Assembly: GCA_023422955.1 (NCBI GenBank)
Contig: JAFAGG010000042.1
Location: 1 to 41,861 of the forward strand
Reading direction: 5' to 3'
Source: Pseudomonadota bacterium
GTDB lineage: Bacteria > Pseudomonadota > Gammaproteobacteria > Burkholderiales > Burkholderiaceae_D
DNA length: 41,861 nucleotides
Of this stretch, positions 32,418 through 39,990 are shown in pieces. How positions within the stretch are numbered: position 1 is the first letter of the stretch; the number at the start of each line of letters is the position of its first letter. Made by a program: the position numbers and the translations under genes. Under the pieces are notes generated by a model. It saw only the letters and a list, made by a program, of their open reading frames with translations, was not told where the DNA came from and made no database searches.

Positions 32418-33161
32418 ATGAAAAGCAAGTTTTTATTCGGCTTTCATGCCGTCATTTCGCGCCTGCGGCACGATGCTTCATCGGTGGAAGAAATTTATGT
32501 GGATGCGCAGCGCCACGACAAGCGCATGCAGGATCTGGTGCGCGCGGCGGAAGGAGCGAAAGTGCGCATCATTCATGCCGACGATCAACGCCTTTCCAGT
32601 ATGAGCGGCAGCCACCGGCATCAGGGCGTCGTGGCCAAGGCTGGCGAAATATCGCTGGCGCGCAATCTGGATGAATTGCTGGATGCGATTGAAGGTCCGC
32701 CTCTGCTGCTGATACTGGATGGCGTGACCGATCCGCACAATCTCGGTGCCTGCCTGCGCGTGGCGGACGGCGCCGGTGCGCACGCGGTGATCGCGCCCAA
32801 GGACAGGGCAGTCGGTTTGAATGCGACGGCGGCCAAGGTGGCCAGCGGCGCCGCAGACACCATGCCTTACATCACGGTTACCAACCTGGCCCGCACCATG
32901 CGGGAATTGAAGGAGCGCGACGTGTGGCTGGTCGGCACCAGCGATGATGCGGAACAGACCGTGTATGACGTCGATTTCATGATGGGCACGGCGATAGTGA
33001 TGGGCGCCGAAGGCGAGGGCATGCGCCGCCTGACCCGCGAGACCTGCGATATCGTCGCCAATATCCCCATGGCGGGAGCTGTAGAAAGCCTGAACGTATC
33101 GGTTGCCTCCGGCGTTTGCCTGTATGAGGCGCGCCGCCAGCGCAGTTTCCGTAAATCATAA
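32418..33161 (+). CDS. rlmB: 23S rRNA (guanosine-2251-2'-O)-methyltransferase RlmB
   Basis: SPOUT/SpoU-family enzyme that methylates the ribose of G2251 in the 23S rRNA P-loop. The 247-residue protein has an N-terminal L30e-like RNA-binding domain (to about residue 80) and the three knot motifs: LDGVTDPHNLGACLRVAD, GAEGEGMRRLT and IPMAGAVESLNVSVA. The ATG at 32418 lies directly after the rnr stop, and AGGA is 12 bases upstream. Confidence 0.96.
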   Translation: MKSKFLFGFHAVISRLRHDASSVEEIYVDAQRHDKRMQDLVRAAEGAKVRIIHADDQRLSSMSGSHRHQGVVAKAGEISLARNLDELLDAIEGPPLLLILDGVTDPHNLGACLRVADGAGAHAVIAPKDRAVGLNATAAKVASGAADTMPYITVTNLARTMRELKERDVWLVGTSDDAEQTVYDVDFMMGTAIVMGAEGEGMRRLTRETCDIVANIPMAGAVESLNVSVASGVCLYEARRQRSFRKS

Positions 33162-33248
33162 GATCTCCGTTTCGATCGGTCCAAGTCTTCCAGCAGAATG
33201 ACGCCGGACACGCTACCATTACGCCTTCCGTAAACCACGATTAATCCT

Positions 33249-33998
33249 ATGTTCAGCCGTATCCGCGAAGACATCGACAGCATCATCGCCCGCGACCCCG
33301 CCGCTCGCAATGCCTGGGAGGTAGTGACCTGCTATCCCGGTTTGCATGCGGTCGTCATGCATCGATGGGCGCATTGTTGCTGGAAGCGCGAATGGAAATG
33401 GCTGGCGCGTTTCATTTCGCACCTCGCGCGCGGACTGACCGGCATCGAGATTCATCCGGGCGCCACCATAGGCCGCCGCGTCTTCATCGATCACGGCATG
33501 GGCGTGGTGATAGGCGAGACTGCCGAAGTCGGTGACGACTGCACTATTTACCAAGGCGTCACGCTGGGCGGCACCTCGCTGCACAGAGGTGCCAAGCGCC
33601 ATCCGACGCTGGGACGCGGCGCCATCATCGGTGCCGGCGCGCAGGTGCTGGGCGCATTCACTGTCGGCGAAGGCGCCAAGGTCGGTTCCAATGCCGTGGT
33701 GTCCAAGGAAGTGCCGCCGGGCGCGACCGCTGTCGGCATTCCGGCCCGCATCATCGAGAAAAATGTGGAGAATGCGAAAGAGCAGGCAGCGGCGCGCATG
33801 TTTGCCGCCTATGGCCTGACGCCCAATGCCGACGATCCGCTTTCCAAGGCCTTGCATGGCTTGATCGACAATGCCAGTACGCAGGAAGATCAGATTCTGA
33901 AGATCATGACGGCGCTCAAGGCGGCCGGGATCGATTGCGAGACGGTGCCGGAGAAGGACAAGTTCGATCCCGAGCAGTTGAACAAGCTGGTGGAGTAA
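33249..33998 (+). CDS. cysE: Serine O-acetyltransferase
   Basis: Makes O-acetylserine, the precursor of cysteine. The 249-residue protein is a short-form enzyme: a short helical start (to about 60) and a left-handed beta-helix of hexapeptide repeats (about 65-165), with E67 and H82 (IEIHPG and IDHGMG) in place of the E. coli catalytic Asp/His region, and a conserved RHP. The C-terminal extension (about 180-249) is helical and hydrophilic. The gap after rlmB is 87 bases with no obvious terminator. Alignment would be needed to tell whether it is feedback-inhibited by cysteine. Confidence 0.95.
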   Translation: MFSRIREDIDSIIARDPAARNAWEVVTCYPGLHAVVMHRWAHCCWKREWKWLARFISHLARGLTGIEIHPGATIGRRVFIDHGMGVVIGETAEVGDDCTIYQGVTLGGTSLHRGAKRHPTLGRGAIIGAGAQVLGAFTVGEGAKVGSNAVVSKEVPPGATAVGIPARIIEKNVENAKEQAAARMFAAYGLTPNADDPLSKALHGLIDNASTQEDQILKIMTALKAAGIDCETVPEKDKFDPEQLNKLVE

Positions 33999-34005
33999 GC
34001 AGCCA

Positions 34006-34698
34006 ATGAGCGATACACAAAGTCTGCAAGCTCCGCAGTCCGATGCCGCTACCGGCGACGACATGCTTACTGCTGTAGAAGTCCGCGTATTGGGCGTGCT
34101 GGCGGAAAAAGAAGCCCTGACGCTCGATAACTATCCCTTGTCGCTGAATGCTCTGACCAACGGCTGCAACCAGCTGACCAGCCGCGAGCCGGTGATGTCG
34201 CTGGATGAGGAGGCGGTTCGGGAAGCACTGCAGTCGCTGATGCAAAAGAAACTGGTGGCGGAAGTCAGCCAGTCCGGCGCGCGCGTGGTCAAGTATGAAC
34301 ATCGCATGCGCATCAAGTGGCTGCTGGAGCAGGACAAGCTGGCGGTACTTGTCGTGCTGATGCTGCGCGGTCCGCAGACCGCCGGCGAGATACGCAATCG
34401 CATCGGCCGCCTGCATGAATTCGCGAGTGTTGACGAGGTGGAGCAGGGCTTGCAGTTCCTGATCGATAAATATCCGCCCCTGGTGGTTCGCCTGCCCCGC
34501 GTACCCGGTACCAAGGAGGCGCGCTACGCGCATCTGTTAAGCGGAGAGGTGGCGGCGGAGGACTATGCGCCGGCAACCGCGTCGTCGCGACCTGGTTCGG
34601 CCGGCATGCAGGCACTGGAGCAGGAAGTGGCCGAACTGCGCGAGCAGGTCGCCAGCCTCACTCGCCAGTTCGAGGAATTCAAGCGCCAGTTCGATTGA
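34006..34698 (+). CDS. YceH family protein (DUF480)
   Basis: A 230-residue protein of the DUF480/YceH family, which has two winged-helix-like domains and no established function. The family signature is visible: LTAVEVRVLGVLAEKEALTLDNYPLSLNALTNGCNQ and EPVMSLDE in the first domain, and LLRGPQTAGEIRNR-like VLMLRGPQTAGEIRNR plus LPRVPGTKEARYAH in the second. The final 30 residues (ALEQEVAELREQVASL) form a probable coiled coil, suggesting dimerisation. It begins seven bases after cysE, so the two may be co-transcribed. Its stop codon forms a hairpin with the stop of the convergent lpxH gene. Confidence 0.9.
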   Translation: MSDTQSLQAPQSDAATGDDMLTAVEVRVLGVLAEKEALTLDNYPLSLNALTNGCNQLTSREPVMSLDEEAVREALQSLMQKKLVAEVSQSGARVVKYEHRMRIKWLLEQDKLAVLVVLMLRGPQTAGEIRNRIGRLHEFASVDEVEQGLQFLIDKYPPLVVRLPRVPGTKEARYAHLLSGEVAAEDYAPATASSRPGSAGMQALEQEVAELREQVASLTRQFEEFKRQFD

Positions 34699-34711
34699 GG
34701 CTGATGCCTCA
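34696..34711. terminator. Hairpin formed by facing stop codons of yceH-like gene and lpxH
   Basis: TGAGGC (34696-34701) and GCCTCA (34706-34711) form a perfect 6-bp stem with a TGAT loop. The outer TGA of each arm is the stop codon of the gene on that strand, so translation and transcript end structures coincide. No T-run is present on either side. Confidence 0.4.
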
Positions 34712-35524
34712 GTCCAGGCATTCGCCCCGCGCATTGAAGCGCTGCAGCTCTCCATCGGCGGATAGCGCAAGCCATCCACCGCGCTCCGGTTCCACTTCTG
34801 CTTCGCAATCCCAGTCCGGCAGCACATAACGCAGGCAGGCACGGCCCTCGACTTCGAGATCGTGCAGGTCAGGGCGGTGCGTATGGCCGTGAATCATGAC
34901 GCCGGCACCGCTGGAGGCGAACAGGCCGGCAATCGCGTCGGTGTTCACATCCATGATGTCCATGGATTTTCCGCGCTGGGCTTCCTTGCTGCCCATGCGC
35001 ATCGCTTCCACGATCTGCTTGCGCTTATCCAGCGGCTGCGACAGGAATTGCTGCTGCCAGCGCTGATCCCGTACCTGCTCGCGAAACGCCATGTAGGCGC
35101 TATCGTCGGTGCAGGCAGCGTCGCCATGCGTCAGCACCATGCGCCGGTTCGCTATCTCCATCACCGACGGGTCGGGCAAGAGCGTCAGGCCCGCTGCATC
35201 GGCAAAGCCCTGGCCCACCAGGAAATCGCGGTTGCCTCCCATCCAGAACAGTTGCGTACCGCCTTCCGACACGGCGCGCAATGCAGCGATGATGCGGCGA
35301 TGGTAAGGATCGCTGGCATCATCGTCGCCGGCCCAGTATTCGAAGATATCGCCCAGCAGATACAGGCGCTGCGCTCGCGATGCGTGATTCTGCAGGAAGT
35401 CCAGAAAGGCCTGGGTCGTGACGAGCAGGGCCGGGCTTAGATGAATATCCGAAACAAAAAGCGCAACCGTTGCCGGTTGCGCTTCATCGTCAGCCTGGTC
35501 GTAAAGGGCGGGGTGTTCGTTCAT
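34709..35524 (-). CDS. lpxH: UDP-2,3-diacylglucosamine diphosphatase LpxH
   Basis: Hydrolyses UDP-2,3-diacylglucosamine to lipid X in lipid A synthesis, at the inner membrane surface. The 271-residue protein has the metallophosphoesterase motifs in order: FVSDIHLS at 23-30 (D26, H28), LLGDIFEYW, GNRDFLVG, THGD and IHGHTHRP. The start ATG is nine bases after ppiB; there is no strong ribosome site, suggesting coupling. It is the third gene of the ppiA–ppiB–lpxH unit. Confidence 0.95.
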   Translation of the reverse strand: MNEHPALYDQADDEAQPATVALFVSDIHLSPALLVTTQAFLDFLQNHASRAQRLYLLGDIFEYWAGDDDASDPYHRRIIAALRAVSEGGTQLFWMGGNRDFLVGQGFADAAGLTLLPDPSVMEIANRRMVLTHGDAACTDDSAYMAFREQVRDQRWQQQFLSQPLDKRKQIVEAMRMGSKEAQRGKSMDIMDVNTDAIAGLFASSGAGVMIHGHTHRPDLHDLEVEGRACLRYVLPDWDCEAEVEPERGGWLALSADGELQRFNARGECLD

Positions 35525-35533
35525 GAAGAAAAA

Positions 35534-36022
35534 TCAGACGACTTCCACACTCTCGATCACGACATCTTCCGCCGGCACGTCGGCAAACATGCCGCTGCGC
35601 GTGGTCTTGACCGCCTTGATCTTGTCGACGACTTCCGTGCCTTCCGTTACCTTGCCGAATACGCAGTAACCCCAGCCATCCTGGCCTGGGTAATCGAGAA
35701 AGCCGTTGTTGCCGACATTGATGAAGAACTGCGCGGAAGCGGAGTGCGGCGCGGCAGTGCGTGCCATCGCAATCGTGTAGAGCTCATTCTTCAAGCCGTT
35801 TTTAGCTTCGTTTTCGACCGGTTCATTGGTGGCTTTCTGTTTCATGCCAGGTTCGAAGCCGCCGCCCTGGATCATGAAGCCATCGATCACGCGATGGAAA
35901 ATGGTGCCGTTGTAATGCCCGGACTGGACATAGGCAAGGAAATTCTCGACGGTCTTGGGCGCTTTTTCGGCATCCAGTTCGATCTTGATGTTGCCGTGGT
36001 TGGTTTTGAGCAGTACAGCCAT
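35534..36022 (-). CDS. ppiB: Cytoplasmic peptidyl-prolyl isomerase B (cyclophilin)
   Basis: Cyclophilin that speeds cis-trans isomerisation of Xaa-Pro bonds. The 162-residue single-domain protein contains the active-site FHRVIDGFMIQGG and SASAQFFIN stretches. It has no signal peptide, so it should be cytoplasmic, while its close upstream paralogue is exported. An AGGA ribosome site precedes the ATG. The cores of the two proteins are nearly identical over long stretches (for example the ENEAKNGLKNE segment), which points to a tandem duplication. Confidence 0.95.
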   Translation of the reverse strand: MAVLLKTNHGNIKIELDAEKAPKTVENFLAYVQSGHYNGTIFHRVIDGFMIQGGGFEPGMKQKATNEPVENEAKNGLKNELYTIAMARTAAPHSASAQFFINVGNNGFLDYPGQDGWGYCVFGKVTEGTEVVDKIKAVKTTRSGMFADVPAEDVVIESVEVV

Positions 36023-36046
36023 GAAATATCCTTTGCAGTGATGAGA

Positions 36047-36084
36047 GAAATTATTTAAGGAACTATTTAACGAAATTATTTAAC
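36047..36084. repeat. Three A/T-rich direct repeats at the ppiA–ppiB junction
   Basis: Units GAAATTATTTAAG, GAACTATTTAAC and GAAATTATTTAAC (12-13 bases each) lie head to tail. The last copy overlaps the ppiA stop codon, and on the minus strand the array supplies several further stop codons. It occupies most of the 53-base gap. Confidence 0.75.
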
Positions 36085-36648
36085 GAGAGCGGATTCTATT
36101 ACTACCGGCTTGGCAGGCACGTCCTGGTGCATGCCGGCATTGCGGGTCGGGACAGCCTTGATCTTGTCGACGGTTTGCTGGCCCTGGACGACTTTGCCGA
36201 ATACTGCATAACCCCAGCCGTCATGGGCGGGATAATTCAGTGCCGTGTTGTTGTTCACGTTGATGAAGAATTGCGCGGAAGCGGAATGCGGTGCGGCAGT
36301 GCGTGCCATCGCGACCGTATAAGGCTCGTTCTTCAGGCCGTTTTTGGCTTCGTTTTCCACGGTGGCCTTGGCGGTTTTTTGTTTCATGCTGGAATCGAAG
36401 CCGCCGCCCTGGATCATGAAACCATTGATCACGCGGTGAAAGATCGTGCCATCGTAGTGGCCGCTCTTTACGTAATTCAGAAAATTTTCCACCGTTTTCG
36501 GTGCCTGCTCAGGATAGAGTTCCAGAACGATGTCGCCCATGCTGGTCTTGATCTCCACTCGGGGATTCTCCGCAGCCTTGGCTGAAAAGGGCAGCAGCAG
36601 GGCCAGGCTGGTCAATAGACTGAAAAGCACACGGGTCAGGCGAGGCAT
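36076..36648 (-). CDS. ppiA: Periplasmic peptidyl-prolyl isomerase A (cyclophilin)
   Basis: Exported cyclophilin that helps fold periplasmic proteins. The 190-residue precursor has a classic signal peptide, MPRLTRVLFSLLTSLALLL, with predicted cleavage after SAKA (residue 25). The mature domain carries FHRVINGFMIQGG and SASAQFFIN. I chose the ATG at 36648 because it creates this signal peptide and has a near-perfect AAAGGAGAT site. The reading frame remains open upstream to 36783 through a 12-bp repeat array, but that extension would bury the signal peptide. It is the first gene of the minus-strand unit ppiA–ppiB–lpxH. Confidence 0.95.
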   Translation of the reverse strand: MPRLTRVLFSLLTSLALLLPFSAKAAENPRVEIKTSMGDIVLELYPEQAPKTVENFLNYVKSGHYDGTIFHRVINGFMIQGGGFDSSMKQKTAKATVENEAKNGLKNEPYTVAMARTAAPHSASAQFFINVNNNTALNYPAHDGWGYAVFGKVVQGQQTVDKIKAVPTRNAGMHQDVPAKPVVIESALVK

Positions 36649-36660
36649 CGGATCTCCTTT

Positions 36661-36696
36661 AATAGCGCCAGCAATAACGCCAGCAATAACGCCAGA
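36661..36696. repeat. Three 12-bp tandem repeats just upstream of ppiA
   Basis: AATAGCGCCAGC, AATAACGCCAGC and AATAACGCCAGA lie head to tail, immediately upstream of the ppiA ribosome site. The 12-base unit makes copy-number change frame-neutral for the open upstream frame. It lies in the ppiA 5' leader or promoter region. Confidence 0.8.
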
Positions 36697-36800
36697 ACCG
36701 GATTTGCCTGGAGGCTGGCAAACCCAAACGGCAAGCCGGCAGGGGGAATTCATCAGAATGGCAATGCAGTTGAACCGCTGCAAGGGAACAGGGGCAACGA

Positions 36801-36809
36801 TGATATACT
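36801..36809 (+). promoter_or_regulatory. Extended -10 promoter for cysS
   Basis: TG-A-TATACT is a strong extended -10 element (5 of 6 matches plus TG). Predicted start is near 36816, leaving a leader of about 118 bases before the cysS ATG. No good -35 element is seen at 17 bases. Confidence 0.5.
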
Positions 36810-36933
36810 GCCGCGAATCCGCATTTTATCAAAATTAGCATCTCATCATTCCGCCGCTTCCCCCGAGCTTGCAACTGACGTGTCGCTACCCAGCGAAAGC
36901 CCTGTCGATTGCGCGGAATTACATGGTGTTTAC

Positions 36934-38322
36934 ATGAATGTTTTGAAGATTTACAACACGCTCGCCCGCGAGAAGCAGGCCTTCACTCCGATAGAACCCG
37001 GCAAGATCCGCATGTACGTGTGCGGCATGACGGTCTATGACTATTGCCATCTCGGTCATGCGCGCGTGATGGTGGTGTTCGACATGGTGCAGCGCTGGTT
37101 GCGCGCTTCCGGTTACGAAGTCACTTACGTTCGCAACATTACCGATATCGATGACAAGATAATCAAGCGCGCGGTGGAGAATGGGGAAACGATTTCTCAA
37201 TTGACGTCCCGTTTTATCCAGGCCATGGATGAAGATGCTGCAGCGCTGGGCGTGCAAAAGCCGGATCACGAACCGCGCGCAACGCAATACGTGCCGCAGA
37301 TGCAGGGGCTGATTCAACAGCTCCAGGCTCACGGCCTGGCCTACCAGGCCAGCGACGGCGACGTGAATTATTCAGTCAGGGATTTCGAAGGCTACGGCAA
37401 ACTGTCGGGCAAATCGCTGGATGATCTGCGTGCCGGAGAAAGAGTGGACGTCAATAGCGGCAAGCGCGATCCGCTGGACTTTGTATTGTGGAAAGCCTCC
37501 AAGGACAACGAACCCGATGAGGTGAAATGGGATTCTCCCTGGGGCAAGGGCCGGCCCGGCTGGCATATCGAATGCTCGGCCATGTCATGCGAACTGCTAG
37601 GCGAACAATTCGATATCCACGGCGGCGGCCAGGATCTGCAGTTTCCCCATCATGAAAACGAGATCGCGCAATCCGAAGGCGCGCATCAGCATGGTTTCGT
37701 GAACTACTGGATGCACAATGGCTTCGTGCGGATCGACAATGAAAAAATGTCCAAGTCGCTCGGCAATTTTTTCACTATCCGCGAAGTGCTGCAAAAATAC
37801 GATGCGGAAGTCGTGCGCTTCTTCATCCTGCGCGCCCATTATCGCAGTCCGCTGAATTATTCGGACGCGCATCTTGACGATGCCAAGGGCGCATTGAATC
37901 GTTTGTACACGTCGCTGAAAGAAGTGGCGACTGATGGACAGGTGCTGGACTGGGAAGAAGATCATGCACGCCGTTTTGCCGCAGCCTTGAATGACGATTT
38001 CAATTCGCCGGTGGCGATAGCCGTATTGTTCGAGCTGGCCAATGAAGTCAACAAGACCAAGTCATCGGGTCTGGCTGCGCAGCTGAAAGGATTGGCCGGC
38101 GTAATCGGCCTGCTGCAGCGCGATCCGCAGCAATTCATGCACGGTGGTGCAAAGGCGGATGCCGGGCTGGAAGATTATGTGGCGGAACAGATCGCTGCAC
38201 GCGCGCAGGCCAAGCGCGACAAGAATTTTGCTGAGGCCGATCGCATTCGCAAGGTTTTGCTGGAGCAGGGCGTCGTACTGGAAGACAAGCCGGGCGGTGT
38301 AACGGAATGGCGCAGGGCCTGA
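36934..38322 (+). CDS. cysS: Cysteine-tRNA ligase
   Basis: Class I synthetase that charges tRNA-Cys. The 462-residue protein has the family length. It shows a HIGH-type motif HLGH at 39-42, zinc ligands C30, C214, H239 and E243, and KMSKS at 271-275, followed by the helical anticodon region. I chose ATG 36934, giving MNVLKIYNTLAREK as in homologues; a GTG at 36880 would add 18 residues not typical of the family. The leader is long with no clear strong ribosome site. Confidence 0.96.
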   Translation: MNVLKIYNTLAREKQAFTPIEPGKIRMYVCGMTVYDYCHLGHARVMVVFDMVQRWLRASGYEVTYVRNITDIDDKIIKRAVENGETISQLTSRFIQAMDEDAAALGVQKPDHEPRATQYVPQMQGLIQQLQAHGLAYQASDGDVNYSVRDFEGYGKLSGKSLDDLRAGERVDVNSGKRDPLDFVLWKASKDNEPDEVKWDSPWGKGRPGWHIECSAMSCELLGEQFDIHGGGQDLQFPHHENEIAQSEGAHQHGFVNYWMHNGFVRIDNEKMSKSLGNFFTIREVLQKYDAEVVRFFILRAHYRSPLNYSDAHLDDAKGALNRLYTSLKEVATDGQVLDWEEDHARRFAAALNDDFNSPVAIAVLFELANEVNKTKSSGLAAQLKGLAGVIGLLQRDPQQFMHGGAKADAGLEDYVAEQIAARAQAKRDKNFAEADRIRKVLLEQGVVLEDKPGGVTEWRRA

Positions 38323-38978
38323 TGCGGATGGGAACAACGTCGCAATCGCAGGCTGCATTGCCGGTGCCGTCTTATTGGGATGAGGCCAAGGCGGAGCTGA
38401 TGAAGCGCGACCGCATCATGCGCCGCCTGATTCCGCAGTTTGGCGCACTCCAGTTGCAGGGGCGTGGTGAACCGTTCACCACGCTGGCGCGCTCCATCGT
38501 GGGGCAGCAGATTTCCGTCAAGGCGGCGGATACGGTCTGGCAAAGACTGACTGCGACGTGCAGCAACTGGAACGCCAGCGCGGTACTGCAAACCGGCACA
38601 GAAGCGCTGTCAGCCTGCGGATTATCGAAGCGTAAAACCGAATACATCCTGGATCTGGCCGACCATTTTCATGCCAGGCGCGTCGATGCCGAGAGCTGGA
38701 TGGAGATGGAAGATGAGGCGGTAATCGTAGAATTGACACAAATTCGAGGCATAGGCCGCTGGACAGCGGAGATGTTTTTGATATTTAATCTGCACCGGCC
38801 GAATATATTGCCTTTGGATGATTTGGGATTGTTGAAAGCCATTAGCCGGAATTATTTTTCCGGCGAGCCGGTTTCACGCAGTGATATCCGCGAAGTGGCT
38901 GCCAATTGGGAGCCCTGGCGTACTGTCGCTACCTGGTACATGTGGCGCAGCCTGGATCCCACTCCAACTGCGTATTAA
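38322..38978 (+). CDS. DNA-3-methyladenine glycosylase II (AlkA-like, HhH-GPD)
   Basis: Base-excision repair enzyme that removes alkylated purines. The 218-residue protein has the helix-hairpin-helix IRGIGRWTA at 142-150 and the catalytic aspartate D167 in LPLDDLGLL, with FTTLARSIVGQQIS in the N-terminal part, typical of the AlkA/Mag group. It lacks the N-terminal domain of E. coli AlkA and any iron-sulfur cysteine cluster of the Nth type. The start may be ATG 38322, overlapping the cysS stop (TGATG), or ATG 38307, which overlaps cysS by 16 bases. It is probably co-transcribed with cysS. Confidence 0.92.
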   Translation: MRMGTTSQSQAALPVPSYWDEAKAELMKRDRIMRRLIPQFGALQLQGRGEPFTTLARSIVGQQISVKAADTVWQRLTATCSNWNASAVLQTGTEALSACGLSKRKTEYILDLADHFHARRVDAESWMEMEDEAVIVELTQIRGIGRWTAEMFLIFNLHRPNILPLDDLGLLKAISRNYFSGEPVSRSDIREVAANWEPWRTVATWYMWRSLDPTPTAY

Positions 38979-39012
38979 ACAGAATATAAACCTCGCACCG
39001 ATTCACGGAGGC

Positions 39013-39990
39013 ATGGTGAGCAAGATCACTTTTCTAAGTTTTGAACAACAAATAGCCGAGCTGGACTCCAAGATAGAGGAGTTGCGCTTTGTGCAGGATG
39101 AATCTGCCGTCGATATTTCGGAAGAAATAGAGCGGCTGGCAAAAAAGAGTCAGCAACTGACCAAGGAAATTTACGCCAAGCTCACGCCCTGGCAGGTTTC
39201 CCAGATTGCCCGTCATCCGCAACGTCCTTATACGCTGGATTACGTGAGAGAGATTTTCACGGATTTCCACGAGTTGCACGGCGACCGCTCGTTTGCCGAC
39301 GACTTGTCCATTATCGGCGGCCTGGCGCGATTCAATGGCCAGCCCTGCATGGTGATAGGCCATCAGAAGGGCCGCGATACCAAGGAGCGGGCGCTGCGCA
39401 ATTTCGGCATGCCCAAGCCGGAAGGTTATCGCAAGGCCATGCGCCTGATGAAGCTGGCGGAAAAATTCGGCCTGCCTATCTTCACCTTCGTCGATACGCC
39501 GGGCGCATTTCCCGGTATCGATGCGGAAGAACGCGGCCAGTCCGAAGCGATCGGCCACAATCTTTATGTGATGGCCGAATTGAAGGTGCCGCTGATTGCG
39601 ACCATCATCGGCGAAGGCGGCTCCGGCGGCGCGCTGGCGATTGCCGTGGGCGACGTGGTGCTGATGCTGCAATATGCGACATATTCCGTGATTTCTCCCG
39701 AAGGCTGCGCCTCCATCCTGTGGAAGACCGCAGACCGCGCGTCCGAAGCGGCCGAGGCATTGGGCCTGACCGCGCATCGCCTGAAAACGTTCAACCTGAT
39801 CGACAAGATCGTCAACGAACCCCTGGGCGGCGCGCATCGCGATCCCAAGCTGATGGCGACCATGCTGAAGCGTGCGCTGGCCGACAGCCTGCGCCAGGTG
39901 CAGGGATTGAAAACCAAGGAATTGCTGGCTGAGCGCCATGAAAAATTGATGAGCTATGGCAAGTTCAAGGAAATCAGCTCGCCGGATTGA
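39013..39990 (+). CDS. accA: Acetyl-CoA carboxylase carboxyltransferase subunit alpha
   Basis: The alpha half of the carboxyltransferase that makes malonyl-CoA for fatty-acid synthesis; it works with AccD. The 325-residue protein has an N-terminal coiled coil (about 8-50), the conserved HPQRPYTLDYVREIF, and the active-site oxyanion regions GHQKGRDTKE and GEGGSGGALAIAVGD. The ribosome site CGGAGG ends one base before ATG 39013 and four bases before the in-frame GTG 39016, so translation might actually start at the GTG (three bases shorter). tilS overlaps its 3' end by 35 bases. Confidence 0.96.
   Translation: MVSKITFLSFEQQIAELDSKIEELRFVQDESAVDISEEIERLAKKSQQLTKEIYAKLTPWQVSQIARHPQRPYTLDYVREIFTDFHELHGDRSFADDLSIIGGLARFNGQPCMVIGHQKGRDTKERALRNFGMPKPEGYRKAMRLMKLAEKFGLPIFTFVDTPGAFPGIDAEERGQSEAIGHNLYVMAELKVPLIATIIGEGGSGGALAIAVGDVVLMLQYATYSVISPEGCASILWKTADRASEAAEALGLTAHRLKTFNLIDKIVNEPLGGAHRDPKLMATMLKRALADSLRQVQGLKTKELLAERHEKLMSYGKFKEISSPD

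Noticed and set aside
36661..36696. Possible small CRISPR-like array
   Set aside because: Units are 12 bases, contiguous, without spacers and only three copies.
36649..36783. N-terminal extension of ppiA through the 12-bp repeats
   Set aside because: The signal peptide and the excellent AAAGGAG site place the start at 36648; the extension would hide the signal peptide.
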